Part shown: piece by piece, positions 50,953-61,772 of the stretch
Position numbering within the stretch: position 1 is the stretch's first letter
Layout of the letters: each line of letters starts with the position of its first letter
DNA from: JBQCHF01 sp051954955
GTDB lineage: Bacteria > Actinomycetota > Actinomycetes > Motilibacterales > Motilibacteraceae
Direction: 5' to 3'
DNA: 64,000 bases
Assembly (NCBI GenBank): GCA_051954955.1
Contig: JBQCHF010000090.1
Span: forward strand, 1-64,000
Translations under genes and position numbers: made by a program
The notes under the pieces: generated by a model
Told to the model about the DNA's origin: nothing
The model's input: only the letters and a program-made list of their open reading frames with translations
The model's database searches: none

Positions 50953-52512
50953 TCAGCGGCAGGTCGTGCCGGCCGGCGGCACCGTGCCGTGCAGGTAGTA
51001 GGCGTCGACGGCGGCGTCGATGCAGGACGAGCCGCGGCGGTAGGCGGTGTGCCCGTCGCCGTCCCAGGTGAGCAGGTGGCCGTTGGCGAGCTCGCCGGCG
51101 AGGTTCTTGGCCCACACGTAGGGCGTGGCGGGGTCGCGCAGGGTGCCGACCACCACGATCGGCCCGGAGCCCGCCGCCCGGATCGGGTGCGGGGTGTCGG
51201 TCGGCGGGGCCGGCCAGTACGCGCACGGCAGGCTGCTCCAGGCCAGGTAGGCCCCGAAGCGCGGGGCGACCTTGGTGAACGACGCGGCGTCGGCGCGCAG
51301 GGTGGGCAGGTCGCCGGTGGCCTTCTTGTCCAGGCAGCTCACGGCGTAGATGACGTCGTTGGAGTTGGAGGCGTAGGTGCCGTCCTCGTTGCGGTCGCTG
51401 TAGAAGTCGGCCAGCAGCAGCAGGGTGGTGCCCACTCCGGTCTTGGCCTCGCTCAGCCCCTGGCGCAGCAGCGGCCAGCCGTTGGACTGGTCGTAGAGCG
51501 AGGCGACGACGCCGAGCACGGCGAGGGCCTGGGTGACCGGGCGACCGGTGTCCGAGGACAGCGGCTTGGCGTCGGCGCGGTCCAGGATCCGCCCGACCTC
51601 GGCCAGCGCGGCCTGCCGGGGCCCGGGCAGCGGGCAGTCCGGGCGGCGCAGGCAGTCGTCGACGAACGAGGTGAGCGCGGTCTCGAAGCCGAGGGCCTGC
51701 TCGCGGTTGACCTCCTCGGTGCTGGAGGTCGGGTCGAGGGCGCCGTCGAGCACGAACCGGCCGACCCGCGTGGGGAACTCCTCGGCGTAGGTGGCGCCGA
51801 GGAAGGTGCCGTAGCTCTTGCCGAGGTAGTTCAGCTTCGGGTCGCCCAGCACCGCGCGCAGCACGTCCATGTCGCGGGCGGCGTCCACCGTGCCCAGGTG
51901 CGGCAGCAGCTTGGGGGCGGCCTTCTCGCACTGCTGGCCGAGCAGCTCGGACTCGCTCACCAGCTGCTGCTCCTCCGCGCGGGTGTCCGGGGAGCCGTCG
52001 GTGGCGAGGAACACATCGGTCTGCTTGTCGGTGAGGCAGCGCACCGGGGTGCTCTTGCCGACCCCGCGCGGGTCGAAGCCGACGACGTCGTAGCGCGCGC
52101 GCACCGCCGGCGAGACGACGGGGCGGGCGGCCGGGGCTTCGCCCAGCCGGGAGCCGCCGGGGCCGCCGGGGTTGACCACCAGCGAGCCGAGCCGCCGGCC
52201 GCGCTCGGCCGCGGGGAGCCGGTTGACGGCGAGGGAGATGGAGCCGTCGGCCGGGTGGGCGTAGTCGATCGGCACCTGGATGGTCGTGCACTGGAAGCCG
52301 TCGCCGCAGCCGGCCCAACGCGGCTGCTGGTCGTAGAAGCGAGCCAGGGCCGGGTCGGTCGACGCGCTCGGGCTGGGCGCGGCCGTGCTCGCGGAGGCGG
52401 TCGACGAGGCCGACGTCGCGCCACCGGACGGGGTGGGCGAGGGCTGCGCGCCCTTGCTGGCCGAGCAGCCGGTGAGGGCGAGCGCCGCGGCGGCGAGGAC
52501 AGCCGGCACCAC
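50953..52512 (-). CDS. Secreted alpha/beta-hydrolase peptidase (tripeptidyl aminopeptidase-like)
   Basis: About 519 residues. Lipobox LALTGC near the N-terminus, a Ser/Ala/Pro linker, then the S33-type domain: VVNPGGPGGS (oxyanion), GKSYGTFLGATYAEEFP (nucleophile Ser), RDPATPY (Asp) and WDGDGHTAY (His). It cleaves N-terminal peptides outside the cell. Related to Streptomyces Tap/SlpD proteins. The GTG at 52512 leaves no basic n-region; ARPRQASSRLAR upstream looks like the real one, but no ATG/GTG/TTG exists there. Confidence 0.88.
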   Translation of the reverse strand: MVPAVLAAAALALTGCSASKGAQPSPTPSGGATSASSTASASTAAPSPSASTDPALARFYDQQPRWAGCGDGFQCTTIQVPIDYAHPADGSISLAVNRLPAAERGRRLGSLVVNPGGPGGSRLGEAPAARPVVSPAVRARYDVVGFDPRGVGKSTPVRCLTDKQTDVFLATDGSPDTRAEEQQLVSESELLGQQCEKAAPKLLPHLGTVDAARDMDVLRAVLGDPKLNYLGKSYGTFLGATYAEEFPTRVGRFVLDGALDPTSSTEEVNREQALGFETALTSFVDDCLRRPDCPLPGPRQAALAEVGRILDRADAKPLSSDTGRPVTQALAVLGVVASLYDQSNGWPLLRQGLSEAKTGVGTTLLLLADFYSDRNEDGTYASNSNDVIYAVSCLDKKATGDLPTLRADAASFTKVAPRFGAYLAWSSLPCAYWPAPPTDTPHPIRAAGSGPIVVVGTLRDPATPYVWAKNLAGELANGHLLTWDGDGHTAYRRGSSCIDAAVDAYYLHGTVPPAGTTCR

Positions 52513-52684
52513 CCGGGCGAGCCGGGAGGAGGCCTGCCGCGGGCGGGCGGGAGCGGTCTCGAGAGCTGCTTCCTGAACGAGGAGGACGACGCCGAAGGGG
52601 AGGCGACGGTCCGGGCGACGCTGCCCGCACGTGCAGAAGAGCGCAACGCCCGACCCCCGCCGCCCGGTTCCGGACCGGCGGCCC

Positions 52685-53890
52685 TCACCGCAGCGCCACG
52701 GTGAGCGCCTCGACGGCCAGCAGCGGCGCGCTGTTGGCCTCGATCCGCTCCCGGCACTCGAGCACCGCCTCGATCCGGCGCAGCGTCTGCTCCGGGGCGG
52801 TGGCGGAGGCGATCTTGACCACGGCCGGGCGCAGCTCGTCGTTGACCAGCTCCACGCCGGCCCCGACCTGCACCGCCAGCACGTCGCGGTAGAACGAGGC
52901 GAGGTCGACCAGCGCGCGGTCCAGCGCGTCGCGCTTGAGCCGGGTGGCGCGCAGCTTCTGCTGCTTCTCCAGGTCCTTGAGCTGCCCGGCCGCGCCGGTG
53001 GCCATGCCCCGCCCGGTGGTGCCCGCCCCGAGCGCCCGGGCCAGCGCGGCGCTCTCCTTCTCGTCCAGCTCGGCGGTGGCCGCGGCGGCCTCCTCGTCGG
53101 CGCCGGCCACCAGCTCCGCGGCCGCGGCGAGGCACTCGGCCAGCGTGCCGAGCCGGGTGGGCAGGGCGAGCGCGGCGTGCCGGCGGTTGCGGGCCTGCTC
53201 GTCCAGCGCCAGCCGGCGGGCGCGGCCGATGTGGCCCTGGCTGGCGCGGGCGGCGAAGTGGGCCATCGCGCTGTCGATGCCGTCGCGCCGCTCGAGCACC
53301 GCCGCCACCGCGGCCGGCGACGGCGTGCGCAGCAGCACGTGCCGGCAGCGCGAGCGGATGGTGGGGATGACGTCCTCCAGCGCCGGCGCGCACAGCAGCC
53401 ACACCGTGCGCGCGCCCGGCTCCTCCACCGCCTTGAGCAGGGCGTTGGCGGCCTGCTCGGTGAGCCGGTCGGCGTCCTCCATGAGCACGACCTGCCAGCG
53501 CCCCTGAGACGGGGTGCGGGCGGCGTCGGCGACCAGCGCGCGGACGTCGTCGACGCGGATGGAGAGCTGCTCGGTGCGCACCAGGCGGACGTCGGCATGG
53601 GTGCCGGCCAGCGTGGTGCGGCACGCCGTGCAGCTGCCGCAGCCGCCCTCGGGGCACTGCAGCGCCGCAGCGAAGGCGCGCGCGGCCACCGACCGGCCCG
53701 AGCCCGGCGGCCCGGTGAACAGCCACGCGTGGGTCATCGCCTGCTGCCCGGCCCGCTGTCCGGCCCGCTGTCCGGCCGCGGACCCCTCCCCGCCGCGGGC
53801 GACCGCCAGCACCTGCTGGCTCGCCTCCACGGCCCGCAGCAGGCCGGCCACCACCGGCTCCTGGCCGACGACGTCGTCCCAGACGGTCAC
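52685..53890 (-). CDS. holB: DNA polymerase III, delta-prime subunit
   Basis: 401 residues of the clamp-loader AAA+ fold. FTGPPGSGRSVAARAFAAAL is a P-loop in which the usual Lys is Arg, as expected for the non-hydrolysing delta-prime. The zinc cysteines are CPEGGCGSCTAC, then the sensor-type region VVLMEDADRLTEQAANALLK. A repeat GQRAGQRAGQQA sits in a loop at about residues 39-50. The GTG overlaps the stop of the tmk fusion gene. Confidence 0.94.
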   Translation of the reverse strand: MTVWDDVVGQEPVVAGLLRAVEASQQVLAVARGGEGSAAGQRAGQRAGQQAMTHAWLFTGPPGSGRSVAARAFAAALQCPEGGCGSCTACRTTLAGTHADVRLVRTEQLSIRVDDVRALVADAARTPSQGRWQVVLMEDADRLTEQAANALLKAVEEPGARTVWLLCAPALEDVIPTIRSRCRHVLLRTPSPAAVAAVLERRDGIDSAMAHFAARASQGHIGRARRLALDEQARNRRHAALALPTRLGTLAECLAAAAELVAGADEEAAAATAELDEKESAALARALGAGTTGRGMATGAAGQLKDLEKQQKLRATRLKRDALDRALVDLASFYRDVLAVQVGAGVELVNDELRPAVVKIASATAPEQTLRRIEAVLECRERIEANSAPLLAVEALTVALR

Positions 53891-56601
53891 GGCCGGTCCT
53901 CCCCACCCCGGCGCTGGCGGCGCCCGGACCGGGGCAGCGGGTCGTCGTCGACCCCGAGGGCGAGCAGCTCCTCGGCCAATCCGAGCTCGCGGGTGTGCGG
54001 TGCCGACCCGTCGGTGTCGGGGCTCTCGGCGCGCTCGGGTCGGGCGACGGGCAGCTGCACGGTGGGATGGTCCTCGCCGGCCACCGCCGCCTCGCCCTGC
54101 GGGGCGGCCGCCGGCAGCGAGGCGGCCAGCCGGTCCAGCTCGAGCCGCCGGTCGCCGCGGGTCTGCTCGGCGCGCTGCGCGCGACGGCGCGCGGCCTCAT
54201 CGGCGGCCCGCTCGCGCTCGGCCGCGGCCCGCTGCTCGGCCGCCAGCAGCTTGGCGCTGCGGGCGGCGTGGCGGGCGGCGGCGCGGCGATCGGCCTCGGC
54301 CCGGCGCTCGCGCTCGCGTCGGTGCGCCTGCTCCTGCCGGGCGGCCGCCTGCGCGGCGCGCTCGGCGGCCTCCTGCCGGTCGCGGGCGGCTGCGGCCTCG
54401 GCCTCCACCCGGCGGCGCTCCTCGATCTCGGCCTGCGCGGCGGCCACCTTGCGCTGGCGCTCGAGCTCGGCGGCGCGGCCCGCCTCGGCGCGGGCCGCCG
54501 CCTCGGCCGCGGCCCGTCGCTCGGCCTCGGCCCGCTCCGGCGGGCTCGGCGGGAGCAGGGGCTCGAGCCGCTCGCGCACCGCCGCGGCCACCTGCTCCGG
54601 CGGCAGGGTGGCGTCCAGCACGAGGTAGCGCTCGGGGTCGCGGGCGGCCAGGGCGAGGAAGCCCTCGCGGACCCGGCGGTGGAACTCCAGCGGCTCGGCC
54701 TCGAGCCGGTCCGGCGCCTCGGCGAAGCGGGTGAGCCCGATCTCGGGCGGCACGTCGAGCACCACGGTGAGCCCGGGCACCAGCCCGCCGGTGGCCCACG
54801 CGGACAGCGCCGCGACGTCGTCGACCGGCAGGGCCCGGCCCGCGCCCTGGTAGGCGAGGCTGGAGTCGACGTAGCGGTCGGTGACGACGACGGCGCCGCG
54901 GGCTAGCCCCGGGCGGACCAGCGTCTCGACGTGGTGGGCGCGGTCGGCGGCGTAGAGCAGCGCCTCGGAGCGCTCGGCGATACGGCCGCTGGCCGGGTCC
55001 AGCAGCAGCGCGCGGACCTGCTGGCCCAGCGGGGTGCCGCCCGGCTCGCGGGTGAGCACCACCTCGTGCCCCTTGCCCTGCAGCCACGCGGCGAGCTGGC
55101 GCACCTGGGTGGACTTGCCCGCGCCCTCGCCGCCCTCGAAGGCCACGAAGAAGCCGGGCTCGGGCTCGGCCGGCGGCGCCGAGAGAGGGTGCCCGCGCAG
55201 GGCGGCGGCGACGTCGCGCAGCAGCGGGACGTCGGGACGGTCGTCCATCTGCCGGAAGGAGACGACGCCGAGCGCCACCGCGAGCGCACCGGCGAGCACG
55301 AAGACCGGGACGGCGCCGTCGTAGGTGAACGGGCCGACCTCGTGCCGTCCGAAACCGGCGGCCAGCAGGGGTGCGACGGCCAGGACCAGCACCAGGACGA
55401 TGCGCAGCATGGCCTGGACGAAGGCGAAGGTGCGCCCGCGCACCTCGTCGCTGACCTCGAGGCCGATGAGGGTGTAGCCGGTGACCCACGCGATGCCGGC
55501 GAACGCGCCCAGCGCCAGGGTGACCGCCGCGGTGAGCACCAGGTCCGGGATGCCGGCCAGCAGCACCAGGCTCACCCCGGCCGCGGCGATGGACAGCCCG
55601 AAGACCCGCCGCCGGCTCAGGCCGTGGAGCAGCCGCGGGCCGAACACCATCCCGCCGGCCAGGCCGACGAAGACCGCGCCGAACAGGACGCCGTAGCCGG
55701 GGTCGCCGCCGCCGAGGGAGACGACGTGGGTGCGGGCGAGGCCCACCACCGCCCCGCCGGCCGCGCCGGCGCCGAGCATGCCCAGGACCAGCCCGCGCAC
55801 CACGGGCGTCGCACCGATGAAGCGCCAGCCGTCGGTGACGGTGCCGACGATGCCGGGGCGGGCGAGCCCGCCGCGCGGGCCGGACGGCGTGGGCAGCCCG
55901 GACAGCCGGCTGATGACCACGGCGCTGACCAGGAAGGTGAGCGCGTCGAACCAGATCGCGACGTCGACCGCGCCGGTGCCCGACCCGGTGCCGATCCCGC
56001 TGCCCAGCCCGAGCCGCGAGAGGGGGCCGGACAGCAGCGTGAGCAGGGCGAACAGGACAGCGGCGACCGGGGCACTGCCGTAGGTGCCGAGCAGGCTGAG
56101 CTGGTTGGCCGCCTCGAGCCGGTCGCGCGGGACCAGGTTGGGGACGCTGGCCTCCTTGGCCGGCATCCAGAACATGGCCGCGCACTCGACCAGGAAGGTG
56201 GCGACGTAGACCCACCACAGGGTGCCGACCAGCGGGATGGAGGCGAACAGCGCGAAGCGGGCGAGGTCGCCGGCCACCATGGTCCAGCGCCGGTCCAGCC
56301 GGTCGGCCACGACGCCGGCCAGCGGGCCGAGCAGCACCGCCGGGGCCAGCCGCAGCACGAAGACGCCGGCCACGGCGAGGTTGGCCTGCGCGTAGCCGCC
56401 GCCGGACAGGGCCGCGGCCAGCGCGGTGAGGGCCAGCAGCCCCAGCCAGTCGCCCAGGCTGGACAGCGACAGCGCCACCCACAGGTGCCGGAACGCGGGG
56501 ACGTCGAGCGCCCGGCGCAGCCCGCGATGGTCCCCGACGGGGGCTGCCGCGCCCCCGGCCGGGAACGCGAGCCCCTGCCCGAGCCGCTGACCGTCCACCA
56601 C
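53887..56601 (-). CDS. tmk: MFS transporter-thymidylate kinase fusion
   Basis: 904 residues in three parts. Residues ~30-440 are a 12-helix MFS-type transporter (GVVADRLDRRWTMVAGDLAR, the loop 2-3 motif). Residues ~480-690 are thymidylate kinase: P-loop FEGGEGAGKST, TREPGGTPLG and RYVDSSLAYQG. It phosphorylates dTMP to dTDP. Residues ~690-870 are a long Ala/Glu/Arg coiled coil, then an acidic tail. The GTG at 56601 has TAGGCT 7 bases upstream, so the mRNA is probably leaderless. Overlaps holB by GTGA. Confidence 0.93.
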   Translation of the reverse strand: MVDGQRLGQGLAFPAGGAAAPVGDHRGLRRALDVPAFRHLWVALSLSSLGDWLGLLALTALAAALSGGGYAQANLAVAGVFVLRLAPAVLLGPLAGVVADRLDRRWTMVAGDLARFALFASIPLVGTLWWVYVATFLVECAAMFWMPAKEASVPNLVPRDRLEAANQLSLLGTYGSAPVAAVLFALLTLLSGPLSRLGLGSGIGTGSGTGAVDVAIWFDALTFLVSAVVISRLSGLPTPSGPRGGLARPGIVGTVTDGWRFIGATPVVRGLVLGMLGAGAAGGAVVGLARTHVVSLGGGDPGYGVLFGAVFVGLAGGMVFGPRLLHGLSRRRVFGLSIAAAGVSLVLLAGIPDLVLTAAVTLALGAFAGIAWVTGYTLIGLEVSDEVRGRTFAFVQAMLRIVLVLVLAVAPLLAAGFGRHEVGPFTYDGAVPVFVLAGALAVALGVVSFRQMDDRPDVPLLRDVAAALRGHPLSAPPAEPEPGFFVAFEGGEGAGKSTQVRQLAAWLQGKGHEVVLTREPGGTPLGQQVRALLLDPASGRIAERSEALLYAADRAHHVETLVRPGLARGAVVVTDRYVDSSLAYQGAGRALPVDDVAALSAWATGGLVPGLTVVLDVPPEIGLTRFAEAPDRLEAEPLEFHRRVREGFLALAARDPERYLVLDATLPPEQVAAAVRERLEPLLPPSPPERAEAERRAAAEAAARAEAGRAAELERQRKVAAAQAEIEERRRVEAEAAAARDRQEAAERAAQAAARQEQAHRRERERRAEADRRAAARHAARSAKLLAAEQRAAAERERAADEAARRRAQRAEQTRGDRRLELDRLAASLPAAAPQGEAAVAGEDHPTVQLPVARPERAESPDTDGSAPHTRELGLAEELLALGVDDDPLPRSGRRQRRGGEDRP

Positions 56602-56710
56602 GTTGGCCAGCCTAGGCGCTGGACCGACAGCCCTCGGGCGTCGTCCACACGTTCGGGTGGGGGTAGCGGTAGGGCGGCCGACGTCGTCGCTCGCGTCGCG
56701 CTGGAGCACG

Positions 56711-56938
56711 GTCAACGGCGCTGGTGACGGAGGGAGCCAGGCGCGGGGGCGCTTCCCGCGGCCGGCCGGCGGGGCCGATCCGCGTGAGGGGACCCCGGAC
56801 CCGCTGCTTGACGGGTGAGGGGTCTCCTCACGCTGCGCGGCGCGTTCCGGAAGCTCAGCGGAGGTCCACCCATGCGGATCGGACGAGTGGGTGGACCCCC
56901 GGTAGGCATCTATGCGTAGCGGGAGTCCACCCATGCTT
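56711..56938. repeat. Intergenic repeat modules A(-), B and C
   Basis: Module A inverted (56711-56747), module B hairpin (56783-56804 with 56813-56832) and module C (TAGGCATCTATGCGTAGCGG, 56912 on), the same three as at 39.6-39.9 kb. Also GTCCACCCATGCG at 56863 pairs with CGAGTGGGTGGAC. The gap 56602-56969 has no gene. Confidence 0.75.
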
Positions 56939-56969
56939 TCGTGCGTCGCCAGCGGAGCCGCCGGCCGCC

Positions 56970-59702
<2,733 letters not shown>

Positions 59703-59820
59703 GTCGTCGGGCCGAGATCGACCCCGTCATCCCCCGCGCCGGCTCCTCCCCTGCCCCCTGCAGAGCCCGCGCCATCGCCGAACGGTAACCGCGCGCCGGC
59801 CCCGATGCGTTCCCGGCCCG

Positions 59821-59849
59821 TTGCAAGGAACCTTTCGAAAGGCTACTTT
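59821..59849 (+). promoter_or_regulatory. Leaderless promoter with palindromic operator
   Basis: -35 TTGCAA (59821-59826), 17-base spacer, -10 TACTTT (59844-59849), then GTG 7 bases on. A perfect CCTTTCGAAAGG palindrome (59831-59842) fills the spacer, with GAAAGGCTACTTTC overlapping the -10. Likely the operator of the adjacent regulator. Confidence 0.75.
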
Positions 59850-59856
59850 CGACGTC

Positions 59857-60492
59857 GTGACCCTCGACGACTCCCCACAGGGCCCGACCCCCGGCCCCGC
59901 GACCCGGCCGGTCACCGACCCGCGCGAGCTGCGCGCCTTGGCCCACCCGCGCCGGGTCGAGCTGCTCGAGCTGCTGGCCGCGCACGGCCCGATGACGGCC
60001 AGCCAGTGCGCCGAGCGCCTCGGCGACTCCCCGGCCTCCTGCTCCTACCACCTGCGCCAGCTGGCCCGGTTCGGCCACGTCGAGGAGGCATCCGGTGGGC
60101 GCGGGCGGGAGCGGCCGTGGCGGATGCGCCGGCTGGCGATCACCTTCGGCGGGTCCGGCGGCGGCGTCGCCGAGCAGGCGGCCGCCCAGGCGCTGGCCGC
60201 CGTCGTCGACTCCACCCGCTTCGCCGCCGCCGCGCGCTACCGGGAGCGGCACGGCGTCGAGAGCCCGCGGTGGCAGGACGCGAGCCTCTCGACCGATGCC
60301 CTGTCCTGGATGACCGCGGCCGAGCTCGAGCAGGTCGGGCGCCAGGTCGTCGAGCTGTGGGCCCCCTACGTCGAGCGCTGGCTGGTGCGCGGCGAGCGCC
60401 CCGACGGCTCCCGCCCCGTGCAGCTGTTCGCCTACGGCTTCCCGCTGGGTCCGGAGTCCGACCAGATCGGCCAGAGCGAGGAGACCCCGTGA
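59857..60492 (+). CDS. ArsR-type helix-turn-helix regulator
   Basis: 211 residues. Winged helix: LRALAHPRRVELLELLAAHGPM, then ASQCAERLGDSPASCSYHLRQLARFG, then a longer C-terminal half typical of the HTH_20/YceA-type group that controls MFS genes. The GTG at 59857 falls on the predicted RNA start. It overlaps the MFS gene by GTGA, so it should control its own operon. Confidence 0.9.
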   Translation: MTLDDSPQGPTPGPATRPVTDPRELRALAHPRRVELLELLAAHGPMTASQCAERLGDSPASCSYHLRQLARFGHVEEASGGRGRERPWRMRRLAITFGGSGGGVAEQAAAQALAAVVDSTRFAAAARYRERHGVESPRWQDASLSTDALSWMTAAELEQVGRQVVELWAPYVERWLVRGERPDGSRPVQLFAYGFPLGPESDQIGQSEETP

Positions 60493-61706
60493 AGGACGTG
60501 CTGCGCCATCGGGACGCCCGGCTGCTGCTGACCGGGCAGGGCGTCTCCGTGCTCGGGGACTGGCTGCTGCTGCTCGTGCTCGGCATCTGGGTCAAGGAGC
60601 TCACCGGCTCCACCGCGGCCGCCGGGTCGGTGTTCCTCGCCATGTCCGCCCCGGTGCTGCTCTCCCCGGCCGTCGGGGTGCTGGTGGACAGGGTGCGCCG
60701 GCGCCGGCTGCTGGTGGCCGGCGACCTGCTGATGGCCGTCGTCGTGCCGTCGCTGCTCGCGGTCCGCGACGCCGGGGACGTCTGGATCGTCTACGCCGTG
60801 GCCGCCTCCTACGGCCTGTCGTTGTCGCTGGTGGGCTCGGGGACCGCGGCGCTGGTCCAGTCGATGCTGCCGGCCGAGCTGGTGGGCCCGACCAACGCCG
60901 CCTCGCAGACCGTGCGGCAGGCGCTGCGGCTGGTCGGCCCGCTGGCCGGGACCGCGCTCTACGCCGCCCTCGGGCCGGGGGCGGTGGCGGTGCTGGACGC
61001 GGCCACCTTCCTGGTCTCGGCCGGCGCCCTGGCGCTGCTCTCGGTGCGCGAGGCCCGGCCGGAGCGGGGCGCGCGCCAGCCGGTACTGGCCGAGGCCGCC
61101 GCCGGCGTGCGGCACCTGGTGCACGCGCCGGTGCTGCGCACGCTGCTGGTCAGCTCGGTGCTGCTCACCGCGGCGTTCGGGATGGTCGAGGTGCTCGCCT
61201 TCGCGGTCGTGGACCGCGGGCTGCACCGCCCGGCCGAGTTCCTCGCGGTGCTGGTCACGGTGCAGGGCGTCGGCGCGGTGGCCGGCGGGGCGTCGTCGGC
61301 CCGGGTGATGGCGCGCTGGGGCGAGCTGCGGCTGGTCGTCGTCGGGCTGGTCGGCTGCGCGGCGGGCCTGGCCACCCTGGTGGCGCCGAGCCTGCCGGTG
61401 GTCCTCGGCGGCATGGTGCTGCTGGGGGCGGCGATGCCGATGACCTCGATCGGCACGGTCACCGCGCTCCAGCACCGCACCGACAACGCCCTCATGGGCC
61501 GGGTGATGTCGGGCTTCGAGCTGCTCTCCACGCTCCCCTACACGCTGTCGGTGGCCCTCGGTGCCGGGCTGGTCGCCGTGGTCGACTACCGCCTGCTGCT
61601 CACCGCCATCGCCGCCAGCGCCACCGCCGCCGCCCTCTACGCCGCGGCCCGGCTGCGCGACCCTGCCTCCGCCACGACCCCCACCGTGATCATGCAATCG
61701 GCGTGA
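60489..61706 (+). CDS. MFS transporter
   Basis: 405 residues with 12 helices. The loop 2-3 motif is GVLVDRVRRRRLLVAGDLL. The overall pattern (TGQGVSVLGDWLLLLVLGIW, LVQSMLPAELVGPTNAASQ) matches the MFS_3 group of drug/unknown exporters. Substrate unknown. The last residues (TPTVIMQSA) run into the 61.7 kb repeat. Confidence 0.9.
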   Translation: MKDVLRHRDARLLLTGQGVSVLGDWLLLLVLGIWVKELTGSTAAAGSVFLAMSAPVLLSPAVGVLVDRVRRRRLLVAGDLLMAVVVPSLLAVRDAGDVWIVYAVAASYGLSLSLVGSGTAALVQSMLPAELVGPTNAASQTVRQALRLVGPLAGTALYAALGPGAVAVLDAATFLVSAGALALLSVREARPERGARQPVLAEAAAGVRHLVHAPVLRTLLVSSVLLTAAFGMVEVLAFAVVDRGLHRPAEFLAVLVTVQGVGAVAGGASSARVMARWGELRLVVVGLVGCAAGLATLVAPSLPVVLGGMVLLGAAMPMTSIGTVTALQHRTDNALMGRVMSGFELLSTLPYTLSVALGAGLVAVVDYRLLLTAIAASATAAALYAAARLRDPASATTPTVIMQSA

Positions 61707-61772
61707 TCATGCAGAGCGTGTGCGCGGCCGCTCACACGTCTTGCATGATCACGAGAATTGCATGATCACGAG
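61684..61772. repeat. Symmetric GTGATCATGCA repeat element
   Basis: GTGATCATGCA at 61686-61696 and 61703-61713 (17 apart), and its complement at 61742-61752 and 61759-61769 (17 apart). An inner palindrome around CGCGGCCGC (61721-61732) lies between. It reaches into the ends of both flanking convergent genes and can end transcription from both. Confidence 0.8.
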
